From: Hymenoscyphus infarciens
Lineage: Eukaryota; Ascomycota; Leotiomycetes; Helotiales; Helotiaceae
Assembly: GCA_001414345.1 (NCBI GenBank)
Contig: LLCB01000053.1
Location: 1 to 64,000, forward strand
Reading direction: 5' to 3'
DNA length: 64,000 bases
Part shown: positions 1 through 10,194 of the stretch, piece by piece
Layout of the letters: each line of letters starts with the position of its first letter
Numbering within the stretch: the stretch's first letter is position 1
Made by a program: the position numbers and the translations under genes
The notes under the pieces: generated by a model
Seen by the model: the letters and a program-made list of their open reading frames with translations, nothing else
Database searches by the model: none
What the model was told of the DNA's origin: nothing

Positions 1-905
1 TATATTTACTAAATAAAGGAATTAGTTATACTTATAAAAGAGAAGAAACTAATTAATATTATATAGACGCTTATACTTAAGATAAAGAAAGAGAGAGATA
101 GTAAGCTTAGATATTATAATAGATATAATAATATAAATTATATACTACTAGTAAAGAGATATATAAGAGTATATAGACTAGAATAATATATACTATTACT
201 AAGTCTAATACTTAGAAAAAGAATAAATTAGCTTCTTTTATAATATAACTAAAGAGCTAGATAATAATAAAAGATTTTAAAATTAAATCTAATCTAATAT
301 AGATAATAATAATATTTAAAAGCCTAACTATTATTATAGAGAGTATAAAGAGAATATTATTATAAATATAGAGTTTAACTAGCTTTTATAAAATATTTAA
401 AAGTAATATATTAAATTTAATAAAAAAGAAGAGAAGAAAATAAAAAGAGAAAATAATAGTAGAATATACTTTAAGCTTAGTCTTTTAGAATAAGTTAATT
501 TTAAGTTTCTAGAGTTTTACTAGAAAAGAGAGAAAGGCTAGTTTTTAGCTACTAATAATACTATAGTTTATTATCTATATATACTTTTAGTATATTTAAA
601 TAGCTTTAATATATAATTTAAAAGATAGTAGCATAGTTATAGTAATATTTAGTATTAGAAGAGTATAAAAAGCTAATTTTCTAAAATGTCTAAGAGAGTT
701 ACTAATAGCTAGTATATAATAGTAGGTTCTAGAGTAGAAGAGTAAGAATCTTAAATTCTATCTTTTTTATAACTATAACTTCTATACTAATCGAGTATAT
801 ATAATTTTAGTATAATTAAATAGCCTTAATAAGTAACTCTATTAACATTAAAGTATAGTTAAGTATAAAAGGTGGTAGTAGAGTACGTTGAATTATAATA
901 TATTT
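1..905. repeat. RIP-mutated AT-rich repeat DNA
   Basis: This stretch is overwhelmingly A and T, has no long open frame, and is nearly free of CA and TG dinucleotides, as expected after RIP (CpA to TpA). A segment near 666-725 aligns with 906-965 with differences that are almost all C-to-T or G-to-A, so the block contains a mutated copy of sequence that survives just to its right. I could not assign it to a transposon family. Confidence 0.75.
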
Positions 906-930
906 AGGCGCAAAAAGTCGATTTTCCAAA

Positions 931-1272
931 ATGTCCGAGAGGGTCGCTAACAGCCACCATAGCCGGTTTAATTTGCAGCTTCAATTTTGTGAAGCAGGTT
1001 CTGCCAGTTTTGATGGAAGAGGTGACACCTTCCAGGTTGGTTGCTTCCTTCGACTAGCAGAGTACATCGGAAGTTATTTCAGAAACACTCGAATGCGAAT
1101 TTCATCTATCCGATGCATTCGAGACCTCGATGAAAGCCCTTTAGTTGTTGGTCTTTACCGCCCAAGTTTCTGCAGTGGATTTCACGATCCTTTTTTTCTG
1201 TACCTTAGTTGGGCGAGAACCAACAAATCTTTTTATTCAGAACCTCCTATCATGGTGCAGCTGTTCCTGTGA
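931..1272 (+). CDS. hypothetical ORF, doubtful
   Basis: This is an open frame of 113 codons starting with ATG. Its first codons lie in the sequence that has a RIP-mutated duplicate at 690-725. No recognisable domain, signal peptide or membrane segment is evident. The composition (many Arg, Ser, Phe) does not look clearly coding. It may be the edge of an unrecognised mobile sequence or a chance frame. Confidence 0.15.
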   Translation: MSERVANSHHSRFNLQLQFCEAGSASFDGRGDTFQVGCFLRLAEYIGSYFRNTRMRISSIRCIRDLDESPLVVGLYRPSFCSGFHDPFFLYLSWARTNKSFYSEPPIMVQLFL

Positions 1273-1587
1273 ATGGTGAGCCGGCGAATAGTAGGTGCGC
1301 ACTTTTTCTTCTTCTTCCGATGTAGGTGTTTGAGCGTTACACGGCATTACTGGATGGGTGGGCGACCAAAACCCCCTTACCCCTCGGCTGTGCAAGAATC
1401 CTGCGATGGTCGTGTTTACAGAAGTGACTATTCAGCTCCGGCAGTTGAGAATTTTTGAAAAGGACAGCCTTTCTTATGAGAGCTTGACTCCTTTTTTTCA
1501 TCCTTTTTTCTTTCTTGGGCCACTTCAATAATGTTATTTTGAAAAAGGAATTTTTTGACTCCCTTTCTAAGGTTTCCCTACGGCGAG

Positions 1588-2619
1588 ATGGAGTCCGAAA
1601 GTCCTAATGTTCTTGTTGTCTCTTATAATTCTGAGACGGTTACGGGATACGCATTTTCAACTGAGGCTCCTCCTGCGGCCGCCCCCAGCACCACATTTAG
1701 GACGATCAGTGTTAAGAAGTTTGCGACGGCATCGATGTCTTCTAGTGTGCAGATTACGGAAACCTTTTTTGTGGAGGCGGTTGCGGTTACAAGTTTTGAG
1801 AATACACCTGCTTCAACTACTCCGACCACTTCGTCTACTTCTGCTACGTCCTCGATATCGACTTCAATCCAAAGTTCAGGTTCGACAAGCACACCTGCTG
1901 CCCTCACAACAACATCGACAACTTCCACCCAAAATCCGGAACCCACGACTTCAATATTGTCATCACGAATAAGTAGCGCCTCAAATGAAAGAACCATCCA
2001 AACAACATCCCTTACCCCATCTCCAACCATCATACCTACAAGTACAGAAACACTACTCGCACTTCCTACTACGTCGGCACCGAGATTCACTCATTCTCCT
2101 GAACCCACCCCCTCCCAAGAACAACCATCCTCACAACGGCCACTAACGATTACATTCACAACCCTTGGATCTGTCTCCCTTGTTCTGCTATTAATAACAT
2201 TCTTCTTCCGTCATCGAAAACGAAAACTTAACTCTCAACACCTACCACCAAAAACGATGCGAGAATCAAGGAGAAGAACGGTCTATGAACTTATCACCTC
2301 TGCTAATGTGCGTGAGAAAGATGGGGAGTCGGTGGATTTGTTTAAAAAGGGGAGTTTGAAGAGGGGACTAGGTAGTTTGAGGGGAGAGAGTTTGAGGGGG
2401 TTTAAGGGGAGCTTTAGGAGGGGGAGGGAAAGGATTTATGAACTTGAATGTGAGAATGAGGAGCGGGAGGAGGTTAACTGGATGAATTTGAAGAATAGGG
2501 TTAGGGAGAGGACGGTTGAGAGGTTGGGTGGTACGTTGGGGGTAGAAGGTCGGCGGGGGGTGCGTGATGGAGATGGTGGGACGAGGACGGGGAAGACTGT
2601 TAGGTGGGCTGTGGGATGA
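1588..2619 (+). CDS. Ser/Thr-rich single-pass membrane protein, unknown function
   Basis: The frame encodes 343 residues from the ATG at 1588; the open frame continues upstream to 1555 without another ATG. Residues about 30-185 are very rich in Ser, Thr and Pro, like heavily O-glycosylated fungal cell-surface stalks. One hydrophobic segment follows at about 188-207, then the basic stop-transfer cluster RHRKRK and a basic, Arg- and Gly-rich tail of about 130 residues. This is the layout of fungal wall-stress sensors and of many unnamed plasma-membrane proteins: outer stalk, one membrane helix, cytoplasmic tail. No N-terminal signal peptide is visible, so an upstream coding exon may be missing from this model. 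I see no WSC or other named domain. Function is not assigned. Confidence 0.55.
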   Translation: MESESPNVLVVSYNSETVTGYAFSTEAPPAAAPSTTFRTISVKKFATASMSSSVQITETFFVEAVAVTSFENTPASTTPTTSSTSATSSISTSIQSSGSTSTPAALTTTSTTSTQNPEPTTSILSSRISSASNERTIQTTSLTPSPTIIPTSTETLLALPTTSAPRFTHSPEPTPSQEQPSSQRPLTITFTTLGSVSLVLLLITFFFRHRKRKLNSQHLPPKTMRESRRRTVYELITSANVREKDGESVDLFKKGSLKRGLGSLRGESLRGFKGSFRRGRERIYELECENEEREEVNWMNLKNRVRERTVERLGGTLGVEGRRGVRDGDGGTRTGKTVRWAVG

Positions 2620-4158
2620 ATGGTATGTTTTTGCTTTGGGGAGTCTTGTTGGTTCTGGAGGATAAGAGATAGACGGGATTTTGGGCAGTTGAGCACTTGA
2701 GGGAATGCCAAGGGGAGTATTACACTGCTCGTATGGTTCTGATGCTTATACAACCTTTCAAATGGGAGGAGATAGAAGGTATATTTGGATTTCAGGAGCA
2801 CGAAAGTAGGGGGATATGTTAAGCTGGATGTTTTCATGAGATGTCTGAAGGGGTGACGTATATACAGATTAGCTTGTACCTGTTAATTTTGGTGTTAGGT
2901 TGAGTCTGAAGGAGAAGACTTTTGAACATCCATTTGAATCCGTGGTCAAATACTTTTGCAATAACGGAATTTGAATTGGTAATTTATCACGACTAAAAGT
3001 TTAGAGTCACGTAACTTTATTTAGATGAATTAATTCACCTGAGATTTTAGAAGAATAAACAGTAGAGGGACGTTTCTTAACGTAACTTCTTCAGTTCTTC
3101 CACGTGAATTAATTATTCTACACTTTTAGAAAGAAAGCTTTATAAAGAGCGTAACGTCGCCTACACTAAAGCTTTCTTTAAGCTTGTTTAGACGAAAAAT
3201 TATCTGTGTAATATACTATACGAAATTTGAGTGAATCAGTAAGTAGATGAGCGCCTTGTAAGAGAAGATTGATTATTCTATTATTAGAATATACTCCTTT
3301 TTTAAATCACCTGATATTCAGTAACAAGTAGTTTTTTGTAAAAGGTATCGGTTCGTAAGCTTGTATGAAATATCTTACCAACTAAATTCACAAGACTCCT
3401 TGGACTTATTTCAAAGATGGATTCCATGGCCATGTGAAGTAAACGTGATATTCCCCCTTGTCGTATCCTTGCATCCTTGGTTTTTTGTTGCATGTCGACA
3501 GCCACAAGCCATATAGTGATCCGAGACACTCACTCCATTTCCCGCATCTTATTGGGCGGCTAGGCGGGACTTGCGGCAATGTCTTTGCATCTTTTCTCAT
3601 CCCCAACATCCTGATCAATAATCCTCTCCCCATCTCAGATTGTCTGTCGATGCCATCTCGGCGGAACTATGCTCGGAATATGTACAGAGTATGGAGTATG
3701 GAGTATGATTCGTATGAGATTAACTTTTGAAGGAGATCGTGGCCTACCTTGGGGGATCCAGATGTGACCGCGGGCATCCAACAATGGGGTCCAAAGTCCG
3801 ATTTAGGAAATGGTCGTATGAGCGTTCGGCATGGTATGCTGTACAAATCTGGTGGTAGTTCCACAGCCCTATGGGCAAGGATCTTGTACGTACTATTTAC
3901 AAAATGAGGATTTGGTCACGTACAATTAAGGCTTCCAGTACAAATGAAGCCCCTGGGATCTCCTGAATTCTCTCACATCCACAGTACACCACCCACCTGC
4001 TTTTGTTGTACATGGGAAACCAGTCAGCTCGGATACCCATTTGGAAGCAGCCGGCCATGCAAGAAACACCAGGAGCAAACGAGTCGCATCCACAGATAGA
4101 CATAAGGTCTTTTTAATCACCAACTCGCACTTACACGCCATCTAGTCCTGTCAGCTCG
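2620..4158. other. intergenic region
   Basis: There is no convincing gene here. The part from about 2960 to 3320 is AT-rich; the rest has ordinary base composition with only short overlapping frames on both strands. It ends at the decayed membrane-protein gene. Confidence 0.5.
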
Positions 4159-6662
4159 ATGTCAACATCTCGACCTCGGTCTGCACTCACTTCGTCGCCT
4201 TCAGTTAGCAGGCAACTGTCGTTCTCATCAAATATTTCTCGGAATGTGGAAATCGATTCCACTGGAGCAAATACCAAATCCTCGTCGGCGTCGCAAGGAC
4301 CATCCAATCCCAACCAACAACTTCTCGAGCAAGAAAAGACTCCAGAAGACAACCATACCCCTACTGAGTACGTCAAATGGGGAATAGCTTTGAAAATCCC
4401 ATTACTCATGGCGGTCTTGCTACTGGGGGGAATCGCAATTGTTGTCGGAAATCACTTACACTACCGTTCTCTTCATGGTGCGTTGGCTGGCTCAAAAACA
4501 CAATAGCAATGGAATGCAGCTTTTGGCACTGCGTATGCATTTGTTGTCATTGCATTACTTCGTATAGCTTTTAGCAACGCCTATCAGCAATATATCTGGA
4601 CTCTGTTCAGAAGAAAGTCGATGGATCTAGCCACACTCGATAATTTGTTCAGCCTAACCACAGATCCGGTTGGCTTCGTCAATATTCGGGTACTGGAAGA
4701 TAGAAAATTCGCGGTTGCGATTGCCCTCATCTGCTAGTATGTAACCCGACCTTTTTAAAAGCGGGCTGTATTTTGACAGAATCAATCAGGCTTATGCCGT
4801 TAGCAGCTTTGACACCACCCGCTACACTCACAGTCTTCCCGTGACTCAGAAACTCGACTAATCGGGTCTTTATGTCGACTATAAAGTAGGACTCAGCAAG
4901 CATTGTTGATCACAACATAAATGGGCCATATAGTCCCAGTAGAGAGCTCAAACAGTTGAGGAGAACTTCAGCTGTAAATATGGCGGTAAAGTCCTTTTTT
5001 AAGAGTCGGAGATAATCTTCTTGTACAAGACATTTTCAACATTTTACCCAGGAAAAAATTACACCGACTCTGAGATGTTGAAACATAGGTCATCCTCCCC
5101 ACTTGGTCCCAACACAATGTTCAGCATATAGTTTCATGGACCTTCTGTACAATGCTCATAGGTCGATAGTCACCAGCAGCTGATTTTCAATGAATTTTCC
5201 AACTCCATAGCGAAACCTCTAAGATCAGTGGAAACAGAAGTAAATAACTTCTTAAATACAAATCCTTTGGACGAAGAGATAATTCCCTGTATGCTACTTT
5301 CCTCTGTCTTTGCGCCATTCTCATGGACTCAAACGACGGTTTATCAGCAAGTAGAGGAATTATTATATTCAAAAATATTTCGTAACTTCACTCTGAAATG
5401 GTCTGATGATTTCTACAAGGAAAACGTTTTCAGCACACAATGTGCTAAATCTACGAAAGTAGACGATCCCTTCCAGGCTCGCGCTTACATTTCACAGGTA
5501 GGGATTCAGATAACAAGTGACAACTTAGTGTGCATGTTAGGAAACGCCTCCTTTGATGTGAACTTTGAATTCGTCGTTGACGTTCAAACACGAGCACAAT
5601 ACGACATCAAAACATTCGAGCCAATACCCGCAGAAGAATTGCCCGGACTTATATCTGGAACAACGGGCATTTCAAACTTCTCTTTGATGGAATACTGCCT
5701 GTTGAATTTCATCAGCTCCGCTAGCGACTCTTACTTAGCAGTTTTTAATTCTTTAATACGAATTTTAGAGGTAGAGGTCACTATGAACATATACAAAAGA
5801 GGCAAGCATGTTTTGACAGGTCTCGAGAGTATCAATCAACAATTAAGCGATATACTACAGGCAGGATTTGCGTCTTGCAAAGAATTTACGGACAGTTGTC
5901 TTGGCGGATCCGATGAGGGTCCTATAAAATGGCAACGAGCAGCAAGCTGGGATATCTATCGAAAGCCTGGTAGTATAATAGCATCCAAACCCAAACTCCT
6001 CGCGAAAAAGTCGACATCTTCAACAGTACGATGCACCCAGGTAAGTCCAACTTCTCGCAACATTTTCCCCTATTTAAGTCGTTTCTGGACTAAAGAAATT
6101 CTCTTCTTGGCCCCCGCGACATGCCTGGCAACTTTTGGATCTTTCTCAAAGAAGTAAACTGACGTGATTATCTTGGGGTTAAGCCTGGATGTGTCGGAAC
6201 AATACCTTGCAACATGCAATTGAAGGTCTTCTAATTTTTCATCTCAGGAAAGCCACTAATATCCTTCTAGTGCCCAGAACGGAACAACAGCAGATGTTAC
6301 CCATTTCACCACCCATAATGTTTATTGAATTGATGCCAGGAATCTTCTCATTTCCTATGGGATTGCAACGCTAATCACCACTTTTGTCGTCGGAACCGGC
6401 TTCTACTCCCCTCATAGCAATGGAGTGGCTCACAGCACTTCTTTATCAGCTCTTATTACTACAGCCAGACATCCAGATCTTGACAAATTATCCAAAGGAC
6501 ATACGCTTGGTGCTTTGCCCTTGGATAGTAATGTTGCGGGTGTCAATGCGATTTGGAGAATTGGCCGGGGAGAATGACCACTGGAGTATTGGAGAGACGC
6601 ATCTTGCTTTTGGATTTGCCGAAAACACTCGGGCTTTGAAGACGAGAGGGAGATATGTTTGA
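4159..6662 (+). pseudogene. decayed fungal multi-pass membrane protein gene
   Basis: The remains match a large fungal family of unknown function, often carrying the unreliable label formylmethionine deformylase-like. The N-terminus (Ser/Thr-rich, then a membrane helix around residues 75-95) is open to a TAG at 4504. The same frame continues with FGTAYAFVVIALLRIAFSNA, then a TAG spanning a likely intron (TGG-to-TAG), the family block LMPLAALTPPATLTVFP, and stops at 4842 and 4887. The block FHGPSVQC lies near 5127-5150 in another frame. A long open middle section runs 5200-6157, then CRNNTLQHAIEG, a frame change, two more stops, the last helix and GFYSPHSNGV. The C-terminus (LGALPLDSN, then RFGELAG) needs another frame change near 6540. 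Several stops fit G-to-A or C-to-T change, so RIP-like mutation plus drift is likely. Confidence 0.8.
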
Positions 6663-6848
6663 GTGTTGTTAATTGTCATTTCGGAATTTTGTTTGTTGCA
6701 ACGAAGAGCAAGTTCCCGCTCTCGCTTGAGGTTATTTCCAGCAGGAAAGGAAGTCGCGACTTGAAGGGTTGGAACAAACCATTTCGAATTCTCAACAACC
6801 AACAAACCTCCTCAAACCTCCTCAACCCCTTCTCCCCTCGCGTGCGAA

Positions 6849-7610
6849 ATGGCGTCAAAACCCGCCAGCGATATCCAAACAGCGCCCGGGGGACTCGAGA
6901 ACCAACCTTCCTACCACGACCTCGAAAGTGGCCTTCATAGACCACCAAAAACCGAATACCTCACACACCTCCCCAATGATTGCATCGCCGCGGTCACCAC
7001 CGCGCTCGGCGGCCCCCCATCCAAGAGACACAGTTTGATGCAACATCTCTGGCCTGCTGCCGGTCTTGACGAGGGTCTCTACAAGCAAGTTACGCGGTAC
7101 CGGTACTTTTCGCAATACAAATATTACCTCATCTCCACCATCTACAATCTCTGCCTCATCGCGCAGCTCGTCCTCGGAGCAGCTCTAACCTCCATGTCCG
7201 CTTCCGAAAATGCCAAATACGGAATTGCAATTACAGTCATTGCGGCTGGCAATACGGTCAACGCTGGACTCCTCGCATTGTTGCATGGTAGTGGTTTACC
7301 GAGTCGGCTGCGAAGTGACATGGCAGAATACGAGAAGGTGCAGATGTGGATGGAGGAGGTGATGCGTGGTGAAGTGGCTTTAGGGCTGACGATGACGGGC
7401 GGACGAGCCGACAGCGGAGTGACCATTCGGGACAAGGTTGTTGGAGAGGCTACTAAGAGGTTTATGAAAGCTAGGGGGACGGTGGAGAAGAACCGTCCAA
7501 GTGCTTATAGCGCTCCTAGTATGCAACAGCATACTTCGTATGCGAATGACGGACACGCTCCTGCAACGCAAGCTACGGTCACCCGTGCGAGTACAGGTCT
7601 GACACGATAA
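6849..7610 (+). CDS. fungal SLATT-type 2TM protein
   Basis: The frame encodes 253 residues in one exon, starting at the ATG at 6849. A short polar N-terminus leads to a conserved-looking segment (LPNDCIAAVTTALG), then two hydrophobic helices at about 93-115 and 124-146 with a short linker, followed by a helical cytosolic part (residues about 150-210) and a Ser/Thr-rich tail. This matches the fungal branch of the SMODS and SLOG-associating two-transmembrane domain (SLATT_fungal; previously annotated as DUF4231-like). In bacteria SLATT proteins are predicted membrane effectors of nucleotide-signal conflict systems; the fungal role is unknown. It lies 190 bp downstream of the decayed membrane-protein gene on the same strand. 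A profile search with the SLATT family models would settle the call. Confidence 0.75.
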   Translation: MASKPASDIQTAPGGLENQPSYHDLESGLHRPPKTEYLTHLPNDCIAAVTTALGGPPSKRHSLMQHLWPAAGLDEGLYKQVTRYRYFSQYKYYLISTIYNLCLIAQLVLGAALTSMSASENAKYGIAITVIAAGNTVNAGLLALLHGSGLPSRLRSDMAEYEKVQMWMEEVMRGEVALGLTMTGGRADSGVTIRDKVVGEATKRFMKARGTVEKNRPSAYSAPSMQQHTSYANDGHAPATQATVTRASTGLTR

Positions 7611-8122
7611 AGCACGGCGGTGAAAGGATAAGAAGGAGATGGAAGTGGCATATGGACATTTATGATTTGCTATGTGGCTTGTGGGGAATCTTTGCTGATG
7701 TACTTGGTGGAGTTGAGCGGATAGAGATTTGTGTTTCATTCCTTGCTGTATACAGTTCGCTAGCCGACATGATGAGAACTTTAGCACTATTTCCAGCTCA
7801 ACCGGGTTGCTTTCATATCTTTCTCCTTGTTATCCGTACACTTGCGAGAGACATCATACTAGAAGTCCAGAACAGTAGGCTCAATCTTGGGAGCCTTAGG
7901 AGTGATGAAAGTCTATTGCCTGGATCCTTCGCATCAAAAGTGCATACGAAGTATTTCGTACCTTTCTTCTCAAGTCCACATTGAACCAGCTGAACTCAAA
8001 CGCTCCCGGATATATATAATGGAAATTTAGTGGTTGATTTACACACTTCCTACATCCATAAATTTGGTCCCAGGGTCGCTCCTTGCTACATTAATTTGCT
8101 TTCAACGATATTTATGGGTGTC
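7611..8122. other. intergenic region
   Basis: This gap holds the 3' flank of the SLATT-type gene. A 110-codon frame at 7652-7984 has no recognisable content and I treat it as chance. Confidence 0.4.
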
Positions 8123-8500
8123 TTAATCTAGCTCCAGCAAGCCCAATTCTAACTTGGCAGTGTCCATGTATTGCTTGTGAGACTCCAAGAAAAGAGCCGT
8201 GATATTAGAAAGTACAGGCGTTATTACGAGCTGGAAGAAAGTCCCAAAGACGGATGTAAAAAAAGAGACCAAAATGATGAAATCCACTAGTAGTGTATGA
8301 ACCACTGTCGATGACTGGCTGGATAGGCTAGGCTTGTCGTTCGAAGATGCGGGAGGAGATCTAATCGGATTCCTCGGCTTCTTTTCTTCTCGATGTCTCG
8401 CTCGATACTTCGAGTGATGACTCGGTTAGTAGCTTGCGCCAGCCTAGCCGAAGTCGTTCTCCAAGGCGTTGTAGGTTTCATGGCGTAAAACTCCCAGGCC
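8123..8500 (-). pseudogene. C-terminal remnant of an unknown membrane protein gene
   Basis: On the minus strand a coding-like segment begins after a good 3' splice signal (TAG just above 8500) and reads AWEFYAMKPTTPWRTTSARL. It changes frame at an A/T homopolymer near 8381-8390, continues as KPRNPIRSPPASSNDKPSL, and ends with a hydrophobic helix (VDFIILVSFFTSVFGTFFQL) and LELGLLELD before the stop at 8123. One missing base would join the two frames. The upstream exons should lie beyond 8500, but the DNA there is AT-rich, RIP-like and ORF-free. I read this as a gene truncated by an insertion or by spreading RIP. The family is unknown. Confidence 0.5.
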
Positions 8501-8514
8501 TAAATCATCATATA

Positions 8515-9030
8515 ACAAACTTGAAAACAAAAGTACAGACTACTTATAGCGTTATATAAGTATAATAACCTATTATTCCTACTTTAAAGTTGATTTGTTA
8601 ATCTAATCTTAATATATAGCCTTCTATTCTTCTATAGCTACTTAGTCTATCTCCTCTATAGTGGTAAGTTAGTATTAACGCGTATAAAGTTATTATTTAC
8701 TCTACTACTAGTACTTCTTTATAAGATTTATATTAGATAAAGTAGAAAGATAAGATATTAGTATAATACTATATTTAGATTAGAATTTAGTATAGTAGTT
8801 TGTTATAGATAGGTAGAAAATCGTTAAGATGCTCTATACGTATAGACTTATAAGAGTAGGTTCGTATAAACGATTTAAAGCTTAACTAAGTCACTCGACT
8901 TCTTACCTTCACATCCTACTTAAGTAATAACGCCCCCCTCCCAAAATAAGTTATAAAGAACGAAAAAAGAGAGGGAATACTATTATCTAAGTAAAACACC
9001 TTACTCAGTAAAATAAACCCTACAAACGGC
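8515..9030. repeat. AT-rich RIP-mutated block
   Basis: AT-rich, ORF-free sequence with few CA or TG dinucleotides, between the truncated gene remnant and ordinary intergenic DNA. The parent transposon is not identifiable by eye. Confidence 0.6.
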
Positions 9031-10194
9031 TAGCTAAACCTACTATCCTAAATTCATATTACTACTCCTTTACTACCCCTTATAATAATCCTAACACTAA
9101 GTATACAGAACTGTAACCTATTTCTCGTCAATTAACATTAACCTATCCTATTCCATTCCACCCTAACTATCCTCATCCCCATCCCCATCCCCCCTCAACA
9201 CTCCCTCTAAAGGTGTACATTTGTTGGGTAGTCCAACATGCATCAATGATCAAACATCCTTATTCAACTAATAAACCACAACTTCGTGAACTTCGTGAAC
9301 TTCCGGGTCAAGTAGCGACCAAGAGGGCCTTTCCAATGATACCCCTACCCTCGATCCAACTTAACTTCATCATCCCGCTTCCTCTTCCCCCCCCCCCTTA
9401 CAATTCGATGTAACCAAAAAAGGGTCTTCAAAGCAGAAAAGGCAGTCGTACAAATCCATAGGGTTGCAGTTGCAGAAGAACGCATGATCTGAGTTCGGGA
9501 GCTTTATCGTGGCGTAAAACCACTGTATCTATCTTATCTCACCTCCCCACCAACCCCCACCATCTTCAGCTTGTCTAAGAAGAGAAAAATCGAAAACCAG
9601 GCGCTAGCTACCATTTAGAGGAGAGGGAACAATGTTTGCGGGGATGGAGAGCAAGCCACCAATATTAGAAACCTCTTGACGGAATTTCTCCAGCCTGGTT
9701 GGTGTTGGAGGAAACGGAGGGAAGCGCTTAGGTCGCAGTACGGCTGATGGGAAAAAAAGAGGGAGCTATTTTCATTTCGCACAGTCGCGTGCAAAACATA
9801 CAATACGACGTACATCTATGTTACGGATGTCCCTCCGTACTTTGTAGAAGTTGTGAGACATCATGCCAGGGTGGCTTCTCACATGACAGAATGTTGGGTG
9901 CTCAGCTTCAAACCTCAGAACGTCTTGTAAGCTAGAGCTGTGTCTAGTACCATAAAAGAAAATAATTTGAAAGATCTAGCTGACCGGAGTACTGAATAAG
10001 TATCGCTGCAATGACCTCAATTAACTAATTAGTAGTACAGATATCGGATTCCTAGCCCACCGAAAAGGAAAACCACCCGTATCTGAAAACGCCTTGCTGC
10101 AAAGAGAGAAAGAAAAACATCTAGACACGCTTATAAAAGACAAACAGAGAGGGAATAAAATCAGCTGAATCATTGACATTGAGGGGGATATTAA
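9031..10194. other. intergenic region with simple repeats
   Basis: No gene is supported. There are C-rich simple sequences: three CCCCAT units near 9176-9192, and a run of ten C near 9389-9399. Short frames of 60-70 codons on both strands lack recognisable content. Confidence 0.45.

Noticed and set aside
1623..2090. 155-codon open frame on the minus strand, rich in Val and Asp
   Set aside because: It is the exact antisense of the Ser/Thr-rich stalk; the Val/Asp bias mirrors the ACN/TCN codons on the other strand.
7380..7787. 135-codon minus-strand frame overlapping the SLATT-type gene
   Set aside because: No recognisable content; antisense to a well-supported coding region.
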